Below, in pieces: positions 17,264-27,189 of a DNA stretch of 64,000 nucleotides. Positions within the stretch are counted from its first letter, which is position 1. Each line of letters begins with the position of its first letter. Both the position numbers and the translations under genes were made by a program. The stretch spans positions 259,010-323,009 of the forward strand of contig JAGDZR010000017.1 in assembly GCA_049115695.1 (NCBI GenBank), written 5' to 3'. The DNA comes from JAGDZR01 sp049115695. Its GTDB lineage: Bacteria; Bacteroidota; Bacteroidia; Cytophagales; Cyclobacteriaceae. The notes beneath the pieces were generated by a model. It saw only the letters and a program-made list of their open reading frames with translations, did not search any database and was not told where the DNA came from.

Positions 17264-18589
17264 ATGCAACATGTTGTAATCATTGGCAATGGGATTGCGG
17301 GAATCACTGCTGCTCGTCATATACGCAAGCGGAGCAATGATCGCATTACGGTAATTTCTGGTGAGTCAGACCACTTCTTTAGTCGTACAGCACTCATGTA
17401 TATCTATATGGGGCATATGAAATATGAGCATACCAAGCCCTATGAAGATCAGTTTTGGTTGAAGAATCGAATCGAGTTAATCAGAAAATGGGTAGTAAGG
17501 ATTGACTTTGATCAAAGGAAAATAAGCTTTGATGACAAAGAGGTTTTGCCTTATGATAAGTTGATTCTGGCAACAGGTTCAAAATCGAACATGTTTGGAT
17601 GGGAAGGGGAGGATTTGAAAGGGGTGCAAGGACTGTACAGCTTACAGGACCTGGAGCTGATGGAGGCAAACACCAGGGAAATTAGTCAAGCGGTAGTAGT
17701 AGGAGGAGGACTCATTGGTGTCGAGATGGCTGAAATGCTACATAGTCGTGGCATTGATGTTACCTTCCTGGTCCGCGAGAAACATTTTTGGGATATCGTG
17801 CTGCCCGATCAGGACGCAGAAATGCTCGAGCGTCATATTAAAGTATATGGAATCGACCTCAGGATGGATACTTTGCTTAAGCGAATCATTGATGATGGTA
17901 CCGGAAAAGTTAAAGCAATTGAGACCGATGATGGTGAAGTAATCAATTGCGAGTTTGTGGGACTTGCTGTTGGAGTATCACCCAACATTGAATTTCTAAA
18001 AGGAACTTCTCTGAAAATGGATCATGGCATACTGGTCAACGAAAACCTGGAAACAAATCTCCCCAATGTTTACGCGATTGGGGATTGTGCTCAACTAAAA
18101 TCACCGGATGAGGGAAGACGATCCTTAGAAGCGGTGTGGTATACAGGAAGAAAAATGGGAGAAACTGTTGCACAGACCATCACAGGTAGTTCGATGAGCT
18201 ACAATCCCGGCATTTGGTTTAATTCTGCGAAATTTTTTGATATCGAATATCAGACCTATGGAACAGTCCAGCCAAGACCGCCAGAGGGCGTTGGGCAATT
18301 TCATTGGGAGCATGGGAATAAGGGAATGACCTTTGCCTATGATGAGGCTTCTTTGACTTTTTTAGGCGTGAACACATTTGGAATCAGGTTGAGACATGAG
18401 GTGGTGGACAGATGGTTGAAAGACAAGGTGAAACTTGATCATGTAGTCACACACTTGATGGCAGCCAATTTTGATCCTGAGTTTTTCCGTCAATATGATC
18501 CCGAGATTCAAAGGGCTTTTAACGAGGAGTTTCCTCATGTGGAAGTAAGTATCAGGAAAAAATCTTTACTTGAAAAAATACTAGGTTAG
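17264..18589 (+). CDS. FAD/NAD(P)-dependent oxidoreductase (pyridine nucleotide-disulfide family)
   Basis: The 441-residue protein has an FAD Rossmann motif at its N terminus (VVIIGNGIAGITAARHI), a second dinucleotide-binding motif (VVVGGGLIGVEMAEML near residue 145) and the FAD-closing VYAIGDCAQL near residue 270. No CxxxxC redox disulfide is present, so it is of the ferredoxin/rubredoxin/nitrite reductase-like type. A C-terminal extension of about 100 residues (after residue 330) is not typical. The polyferredoxin gene starts 3 bases after its stop, so the two very likely form one NAD(P)H-to-iron-sulfur electron transfer unit. Confidence 0.85.
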   Translation: MQHVVIIGNGIAGITAARHIRKRSNDRITVISGESDHFFSRTALMYIYMGHMKYEHTKPYEDQFWLKNRIELIRKWVVRIDFDQRKISFDDKEVLPYDKLILATGSKSNMFGWEGEDLKGVQGLYSLQDLELMEANTREISQAVVVGGGLIGVEMAEMLHSRGIDVTFLVREKHFWDIVLPDQDAEMLERHIKVYGIDLRMDTLLKRIIDDGTGKVKAIETDDGEVINCEFVGLAVGVSPNIEFLKGTSLKMDHGILVNENLETNLPNVYAIGDCAQLKSPDEGRRSLEAVWYTGRKMGETVAQTITGSSMSYNPGIWFNSAKFFDIEYQTYGTVQPRPPEGVGQFHWEHGNKGMTFAYDEASLTFLGVNTFGIRLRHEVVDRWLKDKVKLDHVVTHLMAANFDPEFFRQYDPEIQRAFNEEFPHVEVSIRKKSLLEKILG

Positions 18590-18592
18590 CCC

Positions 18593-20131
18593 GTGATGAA
18601 AAATATACGTCTGATAGGATTGATCATTTTTATGGCTTGCTTTGGTCTGTTTTTGTCATTGGGTTTTATCGGAAAATATGAATTATCCGAAGCTCAGTTT
18701 GACAAGCAAATCAAGGCAGAGCATGTAGCCCTAAAAGAAAGAGTTGAACACATGTTTGGGCAGGAATACGGCTCAAATTTTGCGTTCATTGCTGATTTTC
18801 AGGAAGCCTTTGATGCCTATAATCAGGATAAGCGGAATGCTCAACTCTGGAATGAGGTGATCTATGATAATTATGTTGCCTCTCTCACAAAAAGTGCCAC
18901 AAAAGGGCTGGTTAAGGATTATGCCGGGGTATTGTTTGGTCTGATTTTTATTGGTGGTACGATTGGCGCTTTAATGTTCCTTATCCCCAAGGCAAAACTC
19001 GATGGTCCTGCTGGGATTAAACACAACGGTATTTTCAAAGATCCATTGAACAACAGAGGGTGGTTAGGAATTCTTATAGGGACAGTTTTGATTGTGTTTT
19101 ACATCACGATCTATTTCTACGATCAATACATGACCAATTGGGTCATCTTGGTCGAACCATTGAAGCAATTGTTGGTGCCTGGTGGTGAAGCCAGCCAATG
19201 GTTTCTGTATGGTTTCTTATACACTTTTGGTGTGTTGGTGATGGGCGTGAGAATGATCATCAAGTATCGTCATAGCAAGTATCAAATTGTGAGAACCGTA
19301 TCAGTGATGTTTTTCCAAACGGCGATTGCTTTCATCCTACCTGAAATACTGGTGAGGCTCAATCAGCCCTATTTCGATTTTAAGAACATGTGGCCACTGG
19401 ATTATGATTTCTTTGATGCCTGGCATGTCGATATGCTGACTGCTGAAGGAGGTGGAGTTGGTATTTTTATGTTCGTCTGGGGGATTACGCTTTTTGTAAT
19501 AGGTGTCCCAGTATTTGTCTATCTATTTGGTAAGCGTTGGTATTGCTCATGGGTATGTGGATGTGGTGGTTTGGCCGAGACTGTTGGAGATCCTTTTAGA
19601 CAACTTTCGGATAAGTCGGTCAAGGCCTGGAAAATAGAGCGATACCTGATTCATGCAGTATTGGTTTTTGCTGTAGTTATGACCGCAGGTGTGATTTACA
19701 ACTTCATTACAGGGACTAACCAGATTCTTGGTTTGGATACCTACAAATACCTTCGTCAGCCCTATGGCTTTTATGTTGGCGCATTGTTTTCAGGAGTAAT
19801 TGGAACTGGCTTTTACCCATTTATGGGCAATAGAGTTTGGTGTCGTTTTGGTTGCCCTTTGGCTGCTTATCTCGGATTGGTTCAGCGCTTCAAGTCCAGG
19901 TTCAGGATCACCACAAACGGAGGTCAGTGCATCTCTTGTGGCAATTGTTCGACGTATTGCGAACAGGGCATTGACGTTCGCTGGTATGCTCAGCGCGGGC
20001 AAAACATTGTCCGCTCCAGTTGCGTGGGTTGCGGAGTTTGTTCTTCAGTCTGTCCACGGGGTGTACTCAATCTGGAGAATGCTGACGAAAAAGGACGCTT
20101 TGAACTGAACGGGTTTGTAAAGGTGGATTAG
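18593..20131 (+). CDS. Membrane polyferredoxin, NapH/NosR-like 4Fe-4S protein
   Basis: The protein (512 residues from GTG 18593, or one fewer from ATG 18596) has about eight membrane helices. Two cysteine motifs follow helices, YCSWVCGCGG (about 318) and WCRFGCP (about 418), as in the NosR/NapH/RdxA group. Then come two 4Fe-4S clusters, CISCGNCSTYCEQGID and CVGCGVCSSVCPRG. It can carry electrons between the flavoprotein encoded just upstream and a membrane or periplasmic partner. No nitrous oxide or nitrate reductase gene is nearby, so the acceptor is unknown. Confidence 0.85.
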   Translation: MMKNIRLIGLIIFMACFGLFLSLGFIGKYELSEAQFDKQIKAEHVALKERVEHMFGQEYGSNFAFIADFQEAFDAYNQDKRNAQLWNEVIYDNYVASLTKSATKGLVKDYAGVLFGLIFIGGTIGALMFLIPKAKLDGPAGIKHNGIFKDPLNNRGWLGILIGTVLIVFYITIYFYDQYMTNWVILVEPLKQLLVPGGEASQWFLYGFLYTFGVLVMGVRMIIKYRHSKYQIVRTVSVMFFQTAIAFILPEILVRLNQPYFDFKNMWPLDYDFFDAWHVDMLTAEGGGVGIFMFVWGITLFVIGVPVFVYLFGKRWYCSWVCGCGGLAETVGDPFRQLSDKSVKAWKIERYLIHAVLVFAVVMTAGVIYNFITGTNQILGLDTYKYLRQPYGFYVGALFSGVIGTGFYPFMGNRVWCRFGCPLAAYLGLVQRFKSRFRITTNGGQCISCGNCSTYCEQGIDVRWYAQRGQNIVRSSCVGCGVCSSVCPRGVLNLENADEKGRFELNGFVKVD

Positions 20132-20190
20132 GATTCTAATTGCATTTGCAATAACGCATAGCTATCTTGTCAATAATCAATTTTTTTATC

Positions 20191-21297
20191 ATGGATATTT
20201 TTCAAAATCAAAGAAGGGATTTTATCAAGAAAACTGCGCTGGGGGCTGGTAGCATTGGCTTAGTTTCATCATCAGTTTTTGCCAATGAACTTTCTAGTCC
20301 AGCTCAGGAAAGGCTGGGCATAGCCCTTGTAGGTTTGGGCAACTACGCCACTGGACAATTGGCACCAGCACTGGAACAAACAGAGAATTGCTATCTGGCA
20401 GGTATTGTGACTGGAACTCCAGAAAAAGCCGAGTCCTGGAAGGCCAAATACAATTTGAAAAGCGAAAATATCTACGACTACAACAGTTTTGATGAGATCG
20501 CTAACAATGATGAAATCGATGCGGTTTATATCGTACTACCCAACTCGATGCACGCAGAATATGTCATACGCGCTGCTAAGGCGGGCAAGCAGGTGATTTG
20601 CGAAAAACCAATGGCCCTAACTGCTGCTGAAGGACAAACTATGATTGATGCTTGTACGGAAAACGGTGTAACGCTCTCTATCGGTTATCGTTTGCAATAT
20701 GACCCGTATCACAACGCCATAATAACGGCTGCACAAGAAAAAACTTATGGAGAAATGACCTATGTGAGCTCACAATTTGGGTTTAAAATAGGTGATCCAA
20801 CACAATGGCGATTGAAGAAGGCCTTGGCTGGTGGAGGTGCCATGATGGATGTAGGTATATATTGTATTCAGGCCGCCAGGTACATATTTGATGCTGAACC
20901 AATTGCTGTTACAGCTCAGGAGTTTAAAACTGATGATGTCAAATTTGCTGAAGTGGATGAGACGATCACCTGGCAAATGGAGTTTCCCGATGGAAGAGTC
21001 TCAAATCACACCACCTCTTATGCATTTGGTACCAATCACCTCATGGTAAGTGCTGAAAGAACGAGGGCAATGCTCGAACCGGCCTATAGCTATGGTGGGC
21101 TGAAGGGCTATATTGGTGATAAAGTGCTTGATTTTGGCAAGTTTTCACAACAGGCATTACAGCTGGATGCCATGGCTGTCAACATTGTACAAGGGAAACC
21201 ATCCAAGACATCTGGTAAGGAGGGACTTGCCGACCTGAAAGTAATTGACGCTATCTATCAATCACTGGCAAATGGAGGAAAAAGAGTAACGATCTGA
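20191..21297 (+). CDS. Tat-type exported Gfo/Idh/MocA oxidoreductase
   Basis: A TTG at 20167 is in frame, but ATG 20191 begins a twin-arginine-like signal (NQRRDFIKKTALGAGSIG), so I start there (368 residues). The Rossmann motif is VGLGNYATGQL, the family signature is CEKPMALT, and YRLQYDPYHN begins the C-terminal alpha/beta domain. This resembles glucose-fructose oxidoreductase, which keeps NADP bound in the periplasm. The substrate is likely a sugar or cyclitol, but no sugar catabolic genes adjoin it. It follows the polyferredoxin by 59 bases. Confidence 0.85.
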   Translation: MDIFQNQRRDFIKKTALGAGSIGLVSSSVFANELSSPAQERLGIALVGLGNYATGQLAPALEQTENCYLAGIVTGTPEKAESWKAKYNLKSENIYDYNSFDEIANNDEIDAVYIVLPNSMHAEYVIRAAKAGKQVICEKPMALTAAEGQTMIDACTENGVTLSIGYRLQYDPYHNAIITAAQEKTYGEMTYVSSQFGFKIGDPTQWRLKKALAGGGAMMDVGIYCIQAARYIFDAEPIAVTAQEFKTDDVKFAEVDETITWQMEFPDGRVSNHTTSYAFGTNHLMVSAERTRAMLEPAYSYGGLKGYIGDKVLDFGKFSQQALQLDAMAVNIVQGKPSKTSGKEGLADLKVIDAIYQSLANGGKRVTI

Positions 21298-21491
21298 CCT
21301 TAGCGATCAGACAATTTTTATAGTGACATTTCCCTTCTTTGGAATTTTTTGGAATAGGCTTATCGATAAAGTACTTCTGGAGCATACCATAGACAATTTA
21401 CAGCTTTCATTTGGCAGAGAATAAAAAAGGACTAACCAGCAGACGGTAGAACAAATGCCTTTTTTAAAGTTTAAAACATATTGATCGAGTT

Positions 21492-22793
21492 CTATTCGTC
21501 ATACTTGGCATTCATAAGGTCCTCTATCTCCTCAGCATGGATTGGAATGTTTCGCATCAGGTTGGTATGCCCTTTGTCCGTAATGACAATGTTGTCTTCT
21601 ATACGAATGCCAATGTTTTCTTCCCGAATGTAAATACCCGGCTCCACTGTAAACACCATGCCCGGTTCAAACTTCTTATAGATCGAACCTACATCGTGCA
21701 CATCCAAACCAAGGTGATGAGAAGTGCCATGCATAAAGTATTTCTTGTATGCCGGCGAATCAGGATTTTGGTTTTTAATGTCAGTTTTGTCTATCAATCC
21801 CAATTCGATCAATTCTTCCTCCATCAACTTGCCAACTTCCTCATGGTATTCAGGAATACTGTTTCCGGGGCGAAGTAATTCAGTTGCTCTTGTTTTGACG
21901 CGCAGAACAGCATCATATACACTTCTTTGGCGTTTGCTGAATCGTCCATTTACTGGAATGGTTCGCGTCATGTCCGCATTGTAATTAGCATATTCAGCTC
22001 CCACGTCCATGAGCAATAGCTCTCCGTTTCTTAACTGTTGATTGTTGTCAATGTAGTGAAGGACACATGAGTTTGCTCCCCCAGCAATAATGGGTTGATA
22101 AGCAAATCCTCTCGATCTGTTTTGTAAAAACTTAAAGGAGTATTCAGCTTCTAGTTCATATTCCCAAACACCAGGAGCAACCACCTCAAGGATATCACGG
22201 AAGCCTTGTTCGGTGATATGACAAGCATGCTCGATCAGTTTAATTTCATGCGATGATTTTACACTTCGTAAATCATAAATAATCGGAGCTAGTCGTTCAA
22301 GCTGATGCAATGGGAATTGTGTCTGACACCAGTCGATCAAACGATCATTGGCCGTTTGCACACTGTTAGCATTTCTTAAATGCTCGTTCTTGTACAAATA
22401 GATGTGCTCCACATGTGCAGACACCATTTGGAGGTGGGATTCGAAATCCTCCGTCCATTTTATTTGCTTAATGCCGGAGGTCTTTTGCCCTTCCTCTTTG
22501 GTCAGTTTATGTCCTTCCCATATGGCTATCTCTTCGTTTGTTTCTCTTAAGAAAAGCACTTCTCTCATTTTTGGATTCGGGTGATCCGGTGCTAATACGA
22601 GCGTAGTTTCCTCCTGATTGACGCCAGTCAGATAAAACAGATTAGCATTTTGAATGAAAGGCATAGTTCCGTCCGCATTGGTTGGCATGATATCATTTGC
22701 CTTCAGCACAACTACCGAATTGGACTTAAGACGTTTGGTTAATCTTGCTCTGTTTTCAATGAAGAGTTCGTTAGGGATTGGGGCGTATTTCAT
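21492..22793 (-). CDS. pepP: Xaa-Pro aminopeptidase (M24B family)
   Basis: The frame opens at 22820, but the ATG at 22793 (MKYAPIPNELFIENR) fits family N termini better, giving 433 residues. The N-terminal creatinase-like domain is followed by the pita-bread fold with metal ligands in order: LLMDVGAEYANYNADMTR (two Asp), HGTSHHLGLDVHD (His), EPGIYI (Glu) and GIRIEDN (Glu). It binds two metal ions and removes an N-terminal residue preceding proline. It lacks a signal peptide, so it is cytoplasmic. The upstream S8 peptidase gene is divergent. Confidence 0.92.
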   Translation of the reverse strand: MKYAPIPNELFIENRARLTKRLKSNSVVVLKANDIMPTNADGTMPFIQNANLFYLTGVNQEETTLVLAPDHPNPKMREVLFLRETNEEIAIWEGHKLTKEEGQKTSGIKQIKWTEDFESHLQMVSAHVEHIYLYKNEHLRNANSVQTANDRLIDWCQTQFPLHQLERLAPIIYDLRSVKSSHEIKLIEHACHITEQGFRDILEVVAPGVWEYELEAEYSFKFLQNRSRGFAYQPIIAGGANSCVLHYIDNNQQLRNGELLLMDVGAEYANYNADMTRTIPVNGRFSKRQRSVYDAVLRVKTRATELLRPGNSIPEYHEEVGKLMEEELIELGLIDKTDIKNQNPDSPAYKKYFMHGTSHHLGLDVHDVGSIYKKFEPGMVFTVEPGIYIREENIGIRIEDNIVITDKGHTNLMRNIPIHAEEIEDLMNAKYDE

Positions 22794-22874
22794 GATGGAT
22801 ATGTCCGTTTGCTGTATCAAATATCAATTCCTTTTGAATTAGGCACAAGGATTCGTGATATTTGATTTACTACG

Positions 22875-24257
22875 ATGAGGAAACTACTGCTATTTGTTGC
22901 CATTTGCATTGCAAACAATTGCTTAGCGCAAAATCGATATTGGGCCGACCCGTTGGGAGTCCCGAACGGAATTGAGCCAACAGTATGCTCCGAACTTTTG
23001 CAAATGTGCAGCTATGATTTTACCTCATCACAATTGGAAAAAGTAAAGCAAAGAACCATTGTTTTTCCAGTAAAGAAAATGGTTCCACTAGGCGGAATGC
23101 CTGATAAGGAATTGCTCGGATTTGCACTTGAGCAGATAGGTGCAGAACACCTAATAGATGCTGGCTTGACAGGGAAAGGCGTGAAAGTGGGAATTATTGA
23201 TGGCGGATTTCTCAAAGCAAATGAGCGCCGGCCATTGGCATCAGTTTTTGCTGAAAACAGGGTAGCAGATTACACAGATTGGATTACGCCCGACCTGGCG
23301 CCTTACGAAGGATCAGTACCACTTGATGATTTACACGGAACGGATGTCTGGCAGTTAATAGCTGGCTTTGATAAAACCAAAAACCTAAGATTAGGTATCG
23401 CGACAGATGCGATTTACTATTTGGCCCGGACAGATCATGGCGGATATGAAAAGCGACTTGAGGAGGATTTGCTCATTGAGGCCATGGAGTCAATGATTGC
23501 GAAAGGGGTAAGACTTATAAACGTATCACTAGGATATACCAATGGCTATAATCGAAAGGAAGAGAACTATCAACCTGAAGATATGGATGGTAAGACGAGT
23601 ATGGTTGCCAGGGCGGTGGATTCAGCTTTTTTCAATCATGATGTGCTCGTCGTTTGTGCGGCAGGTAATGATGGTAATGCGAAATGGAAGGTGGTCAACA
23701 CACCAGGGGATGCCAGTGGTGCCTTTACGGTTGGTGCGGTCAAGATGAATATTTATGAACGGATGGACTATAGCTCAGTTGGTTCTCCGTTTTTGACGCA
23801 TATGAAACCTAATGTAAGCTGTTTTGCCACGCAGGGAACGTCTTTTGCTACTCCTATTATCACCGGGCTCGCAGCAAGTATATGGCAATACGATTCAACT
23901 TTTACGGCCAGCGACGTTCGGTCGATTATTGAGCGATCATCCAATTATTATCCATACGGAAACGATCATGTCGGATATGGAGTACCTAACGGCGAGCGAG
24001 TGATGCAAATGCTCAGAACTGGAGAGGTGGGTGAGAATATGTCATTAGAGGTTCGAGTTCAGAAGAATACATTCAAGCTGGATCGCACATTGAAAGTTCC
24101 TTATGTAGTGGTCTATCATAAACGGAACGATTTTCAAGTGGTGAGTACTGAAATATTGCGGCCTGAGGCATCAAGAATCAAGCTGAAAAGGCTTGAAGGG
24201 ATTGTAAGGACAACTCTTTTGATAGATAATGAGATTATTGAAATATTTTGGGATTAG
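22875..24257 (+). CDS. Secreted subtilisin-like (S8) serine peptidase
   Basis: The 460-residue protein has a signal peptide ending NCLAQ. The catalytic triad is complete: Asp in VKVGIIDGGF (near residue 112), His in DLHGTDVW (near 155) and Ser in GTSFATPIITGL (near 323), with the oxyanion Asn in VVCAAGNDGNAKW. The short region before the domain resembles a prodomain. About 85 residues follow the catalytic part. No type IX sorting domain is evident. Likely a periplasmic or secreted protease. Confidence 0.9.
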   Translation: MRKLLLFVAICIANNCLAQNRYWADPLGVPNGIEPTVCSELLQMCSYDFTSSQLEKVKQRTIVFPVKKMVPLGGMPDKELLGFALEQIGAEHLIDAGLTGKGVKVGIIDGGFLKANERRPLASVFAENRVADYTDWITPDLAPYEGSVPLDDLHGTDVWQLIAGFDKTKNLRLGIATDAIYYLARTDHGGYEKRLEEDLLIEAMESMIAKGVRLINVSLGYTNGYNRKEENYQPEDMDGKTSMVARAVDSAFFNHDVLVVCAAGNDGNAKWKVVNTPGDASGAFTVGAVKMNIYERMDYSSVGSPFLTHMKPNVSCFATQGTSFATPIITGLAASIWQYDSTFTASDVRSIIERSSNYYPYGNDHVGYGVPNGERVMQMLRTGEVGENMSLEVRVQKNTFKLDRTLKVPYVVVYHKRNDFQVVSTEILRPEASRIKLKRLEGIVRTTLLIDNEIIEIFWD

Positions 24258-24356
24258 CTTTGCTTTTTCTAAGGGTTACATTTTTGAAGTAACTCGTATT
24301 TACCCTAGTCATCATCCAGGTATTATTTATAGACAACAATTGAAAATTTAATCAGC

Positions 24357-25127
24357 ATGAAGAAGATTTTAGGATTATTGACAATCGCTACCCTTGCATG
24401 GGCATGTGGTGACGGTAACGAAACAGCAACAGTTCGAGTAGCACTAGTAGATGCTCCGGGTGATTATGAACAAGTCAATATTGATGTTCAGGATGTATTG
24501 ATTAATACTGGATCTGATACTACAGATGAAGGCGGATGGGAAAGCATCGGAAACTTCGAAGCTGGAGTTTACGATGTGCTGAAATTGACAAATGGAGAAG
24601 AGGCCTTACTTGGAGAGATCGAACTACCGGAAGGACAGCTAGGTCAGGTAAGAGTATTGTTGGGTGATGCCAACACTTTGATGATAGATGGACAAGAAGT
24701 TGATCTTAAAGTCCCATCTGGAAGTCAGTCAGGCGTGAAGCTCAATATTGGCGCGAGCATTGAAGCCGGTATTACATATAAGTTGGTTTTGGACTTTGAT
24801 GCTTCAAAATCAATCGTTGAAGCAGGTAATAGTGGTAAATACAACATGAAGCCGGTTATCCGAGCAAGCATGGAAGCTACTACCGGAGCAATCAGCGGCG
24901 TAGTAAATGCTGCTGATTTTGGCGCAGTGGTTTATGCCATTCAAGGAACGGATAGTATTTCAACTTATCCAGCAGATAATGGCGAATTTCTTGTAAGAGC
25001 ACTGGATGCAGGTTTTTACGATGTAGTTGCTGTACCTACAATAGATACCGTTGCAGCCATGAGCGTAGAAGCAGTTGAAGTTGTAGTTGGTGAAGTGTCT
25101 GATGCTGGAACTTTTCAATTTGATTAA
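24357..25127 (+). CDS. DUF4382 lipoprotein
   Basis: The 256-residue protein has a lipobox (LAWACGDG). The DUF4382 domain follows (TVRVALVDAPGDYEQVNIDV near residue 22, and YKLVLDFDASKSIV near 145). The final 75 residues resemble a small beta-sandwich domain of the kind seen in surface lipoproteins (ISGVVNAADFGAVVYAI). Function is unknown; it is probably exposed on an envelope surface. A terminator follows. Confidence 0.85.
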   Translation: MKKILGLLTIATLAWACGDGNETATVRVALVDAPGDYEQVNIDVQDVLINTGSDTTDEGGWESIGNFEAGVYDVLKLTNGEEALLGEIELPEGQLGQVRVLLGDANTLMIDGQEVDLKVPSGSQSGVKLNIGASIEAGITYKLVLDFDASKSIVEAGNSGKYNMKPVIRASMEATTGAISGVVNAADFGAVVYAIQGTDSISTYPADNGEFLVRALDAGFYDVVAVPTIDTVAAMSVEAVEVVVGEVSDAGTFQFD

Positions 25128-25148
25128 AAACATTTAGCAGAATTAGAG

Positions 25149-25183
25149 AAAGCACTCTTCGAGTTTCGGAGGGTGCTTTTTTT
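25149..25183 (+). terminator. Rho-independent terminator after the DUF4382 gene
   Basis: AAAGCAC (25149-25155) pairs with GTGCTTT (25173-25179), with further pairs inside, and a T run follows. Confidence 0.82.
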
Positions 25184-25295
25184 GTTGGGCTACATCAGTA
25201 ATTCAACCCTGACTTTAGGGCTGGAAAGCATTTCATAAACAGGAAAGTGGGTATTCATCCATTTCAGAAGCTTTGAGGTGGTAAATTTGCTGCTT

Positions 25296-26531
25296 ATGCG
25301 TGAGTACGAAGTGTTGGAGCTGGCGAATGGGATTCGCGTTATCCATAAGGAGATCAGTCATACCAAAATTGCACATGTGAGCATCATGCTCGACATAGGC
25401 AGCAGGGATGAGACAGAGGAGGAACAGGGGTTGACTCATTTCTGGGAGCATATGGCTTTCAAGGGTACTAAAAAGAGAAAAGCATTTCACATCATCAACA
25501 GGTTAGAGACACTCGGCGGAGAGCTCAATGCGTATACGACCAAGGAGAAAATTTGCTTTTACGCCTCCGTACTCCAGAATCATTTAGATAAGGCAGTCGA
25601 ATTGTTGGCCGACATTACCTTCAATTCGACATTTCCTGATCGGCAGATTGAAAAAGAGCGCATGGTGATCCTGGAAGAAATGTCCATGTATAAGGATACG
25701 CCTGAAGATGCCATACAAGACGAGCTGGATGAGTTGGTGTTTGGGAAACATCCGTTAGGAAGTAACATCCTGGGAACAGATAAAACGGTAGCAAGTTTTA
25801 AGAAAGCCCATTTTGAGCAGTTTCTTGCTAAGCATCTCAATACCACCCGGATCATTGTTTCAAGTGTGGGTAATTATCCCATGAAGAAACTGGAAAGGAT
25901 CATCAATAAGTATTTGGTGGACATACCGTATAAGAATCACACCATAGGTAGACTACATTTTGAGCACTATGAGCCCAGCAATGGGAAACAGCACAGAGAC
26001 ATCATGCAGGCACATTATGCGGCAGGTATACCGAGTTATGGACTCAAAGATGAAAAGCGTATCCCCTTCTTTCTGCTTACCAATGTGCTTGGCGGGCCAG
26101 CAATGACTTCAAGGCTCAATCTTGCCCTTAGGGAGAAATATGGATATGTGTATGGAGCTGATGCACATTTCACCTCTTACACAGATGTAGGCATGTTCTT
26201 TATTCTATTTGCAACCGACCCTAAGCACATGAACAAGTGCAAAAAGCTGGTGGAGAAGGAATTGGATCGACTTAAAAACAAGCCTCTTGGCGCTCTTCAG
26301 CTTCACAATGCCAAACAACAGTTGAAGGGACAGTTGGCCATGTCTGAAGAGAATAATAATTCGATGATGTTGATGATGGCTAAAAGTTTGCTGGATTTGC
26401 AAACCGTACCTAGTCTGAACAATCTTTTTAAGAAGATTGACAATGCCACATCTGAACAACTTATGGAACTTGCAGTCGAAAACTTTGACACATCGCAAAT
26501 GAGTACACTTACCTATTTACCACAATCGTAA
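25296..26531 (+). CDS. M16-family zinc peptidase
   Basis: A GTG at 25278 is in frame, but ATG 25296 gives the usual N terminus (MREYEVLELANGIRVIHKE) and 411 residues. The inverted zinc motif HFWEH is present in LTHFWEHMAFKGT near residue 55, and the distal Glu lies in VILEEMSMYKD. Length and single catalytic half match the M16B group, which act as dimers or processing-type peptidases. No signal peptide is seen. The motif TAAATTTG (25282-25289) just before the ATG resembles a -7 box. The methyltransferase gene follows within 20 bases. Confidence 0.88.
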   Translation: MREYEVLELANGIRVIHKEISHTKIAHVSIMLDIGSRDETEEEQGLTHFWEHMAFKGTKKRKAFHIINRLETLGGELNAYTTKEKICFYASVLQNHLDKAVELLADITFNSTFPDRQIEKERMVILEEMSMYKDTPEDAIQDELDELVFGKHPLGSNILGTDKTVASFKKAHFEQFLAKHLNTTRIIVSSVGNYPMKKLERIINKYLVDIPYKNHTIGRLHFEHYEPSNGKQHRDIMQAHYAAGIPSYGLKDEKRIPFFLLTNVLGGPAMTSRLNLALREKYGYVYGADAHFTSYTDVGMFFILFATDPKHMNKCKKLVEKELDRLKNKPLGALQLHNAKQQLKGQLAMSEENNNSMMLMMAKSLLDLQTVPSLNNLFKKIDNATSEQLMELAVENFDTSQMSTLTYLPQS

Positions 26532-26550
26532 AACATTATAATTTTGCATT

Positions 26551-27189
26551 ATGGATTTTCTGCCTGCTGATATACAGCAATATGTAGAGACCACCACTCA
26601 GCCTGAATCTGATCTTTTGAAGAAGATTGATCGGGATACGCATTTGCATGTCTTAAAACCTCGAATGATTAGTGGTCATTTGCAGGGGCGTGTTTTGAGT
26701 ATGCTGAGTCACATGATCAAGCCTAAGCGGATTCTTGAGATTGGCACCTACACAGGTTATGCCACAATTTGCCTGGCAGAGGGTTTAGATGATGGGGGTA
26801 AAATCATAACCCTGGAAGTAAATGAGGAGTTGAAGGAAAGAACACTAGGTTATTTCAAAGAAGCCGGGTTGGAAGAAAAAGTAGAAATGAGAATTGGAAG
26901 GGCAGTTGAGATTATACCTCAGTTGTCGGAAAAGTGGGACCTTGTATTCATTGATGCGGATAAAGAAAATTATCACGCTTATTATGATCAGGTCATTGAT
27001 CAAATGGAGACAGGAGGATATATCATAGCTGACAATGTGCTTTGGAGCGGAAAAATTACGGATCAAAGTGTGAAAGACAAGAAAACAGAAAAATTACGTT
27101 TATTCAATCAATATGTGCATGAAGATCAACGAGTAGAGCATGTGTTGATGCCAATTAGAGATGGATTAATGGTGGCCAGAAAGCTATGA
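26551..27189 (+). CDS. SAM-dependent O-methyltransferase (CCoAOMT-like)
   Basis: The 212-residue protein has motif I ILEIGTYTGYATICLAEGL (about residues 63-81) and VFIDADKENYHAYYD (near 131), with Asp ligands for a divalent metal, and DNVLWSGK. This is the cation-dependent class of O-methyltransferases that act on catechol-like hydroxyl groups; the substrate here is unknown. TAATTTTG, a -7-like element, sits 5 bases before the ATG, so a short leader is possible. The lytic transglycosylase gene overlaps its stop (27186-27189). Confidence 0.88.
   Translation: MDFLPADIQQYVETTTQPESDLLKKIDRDTHLHVLKPRMISGHLQGRVLSMLSHMIKPKRILEIGTYTGYATICLAEGLDDGGKIITLEVNEELKERTLGYFKEAGLEEKVEMRIGRAVEIIPQLSEKWDLVFIDADKENYHAYYDQVIDQMETGGYIIADNVLWSGKITDQSVKDKKTEKLRLFNQYVHEDQRVEHVLMPIRDGLMVARKL

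Noticed and set aside
21423..21465. Terminator between the Gfo/Idh/MocA gene and pepP
   Set aside because: AAAAAAGG and CCTTTTTT arms are AT-rich and 27 bases apart, too weak to call.
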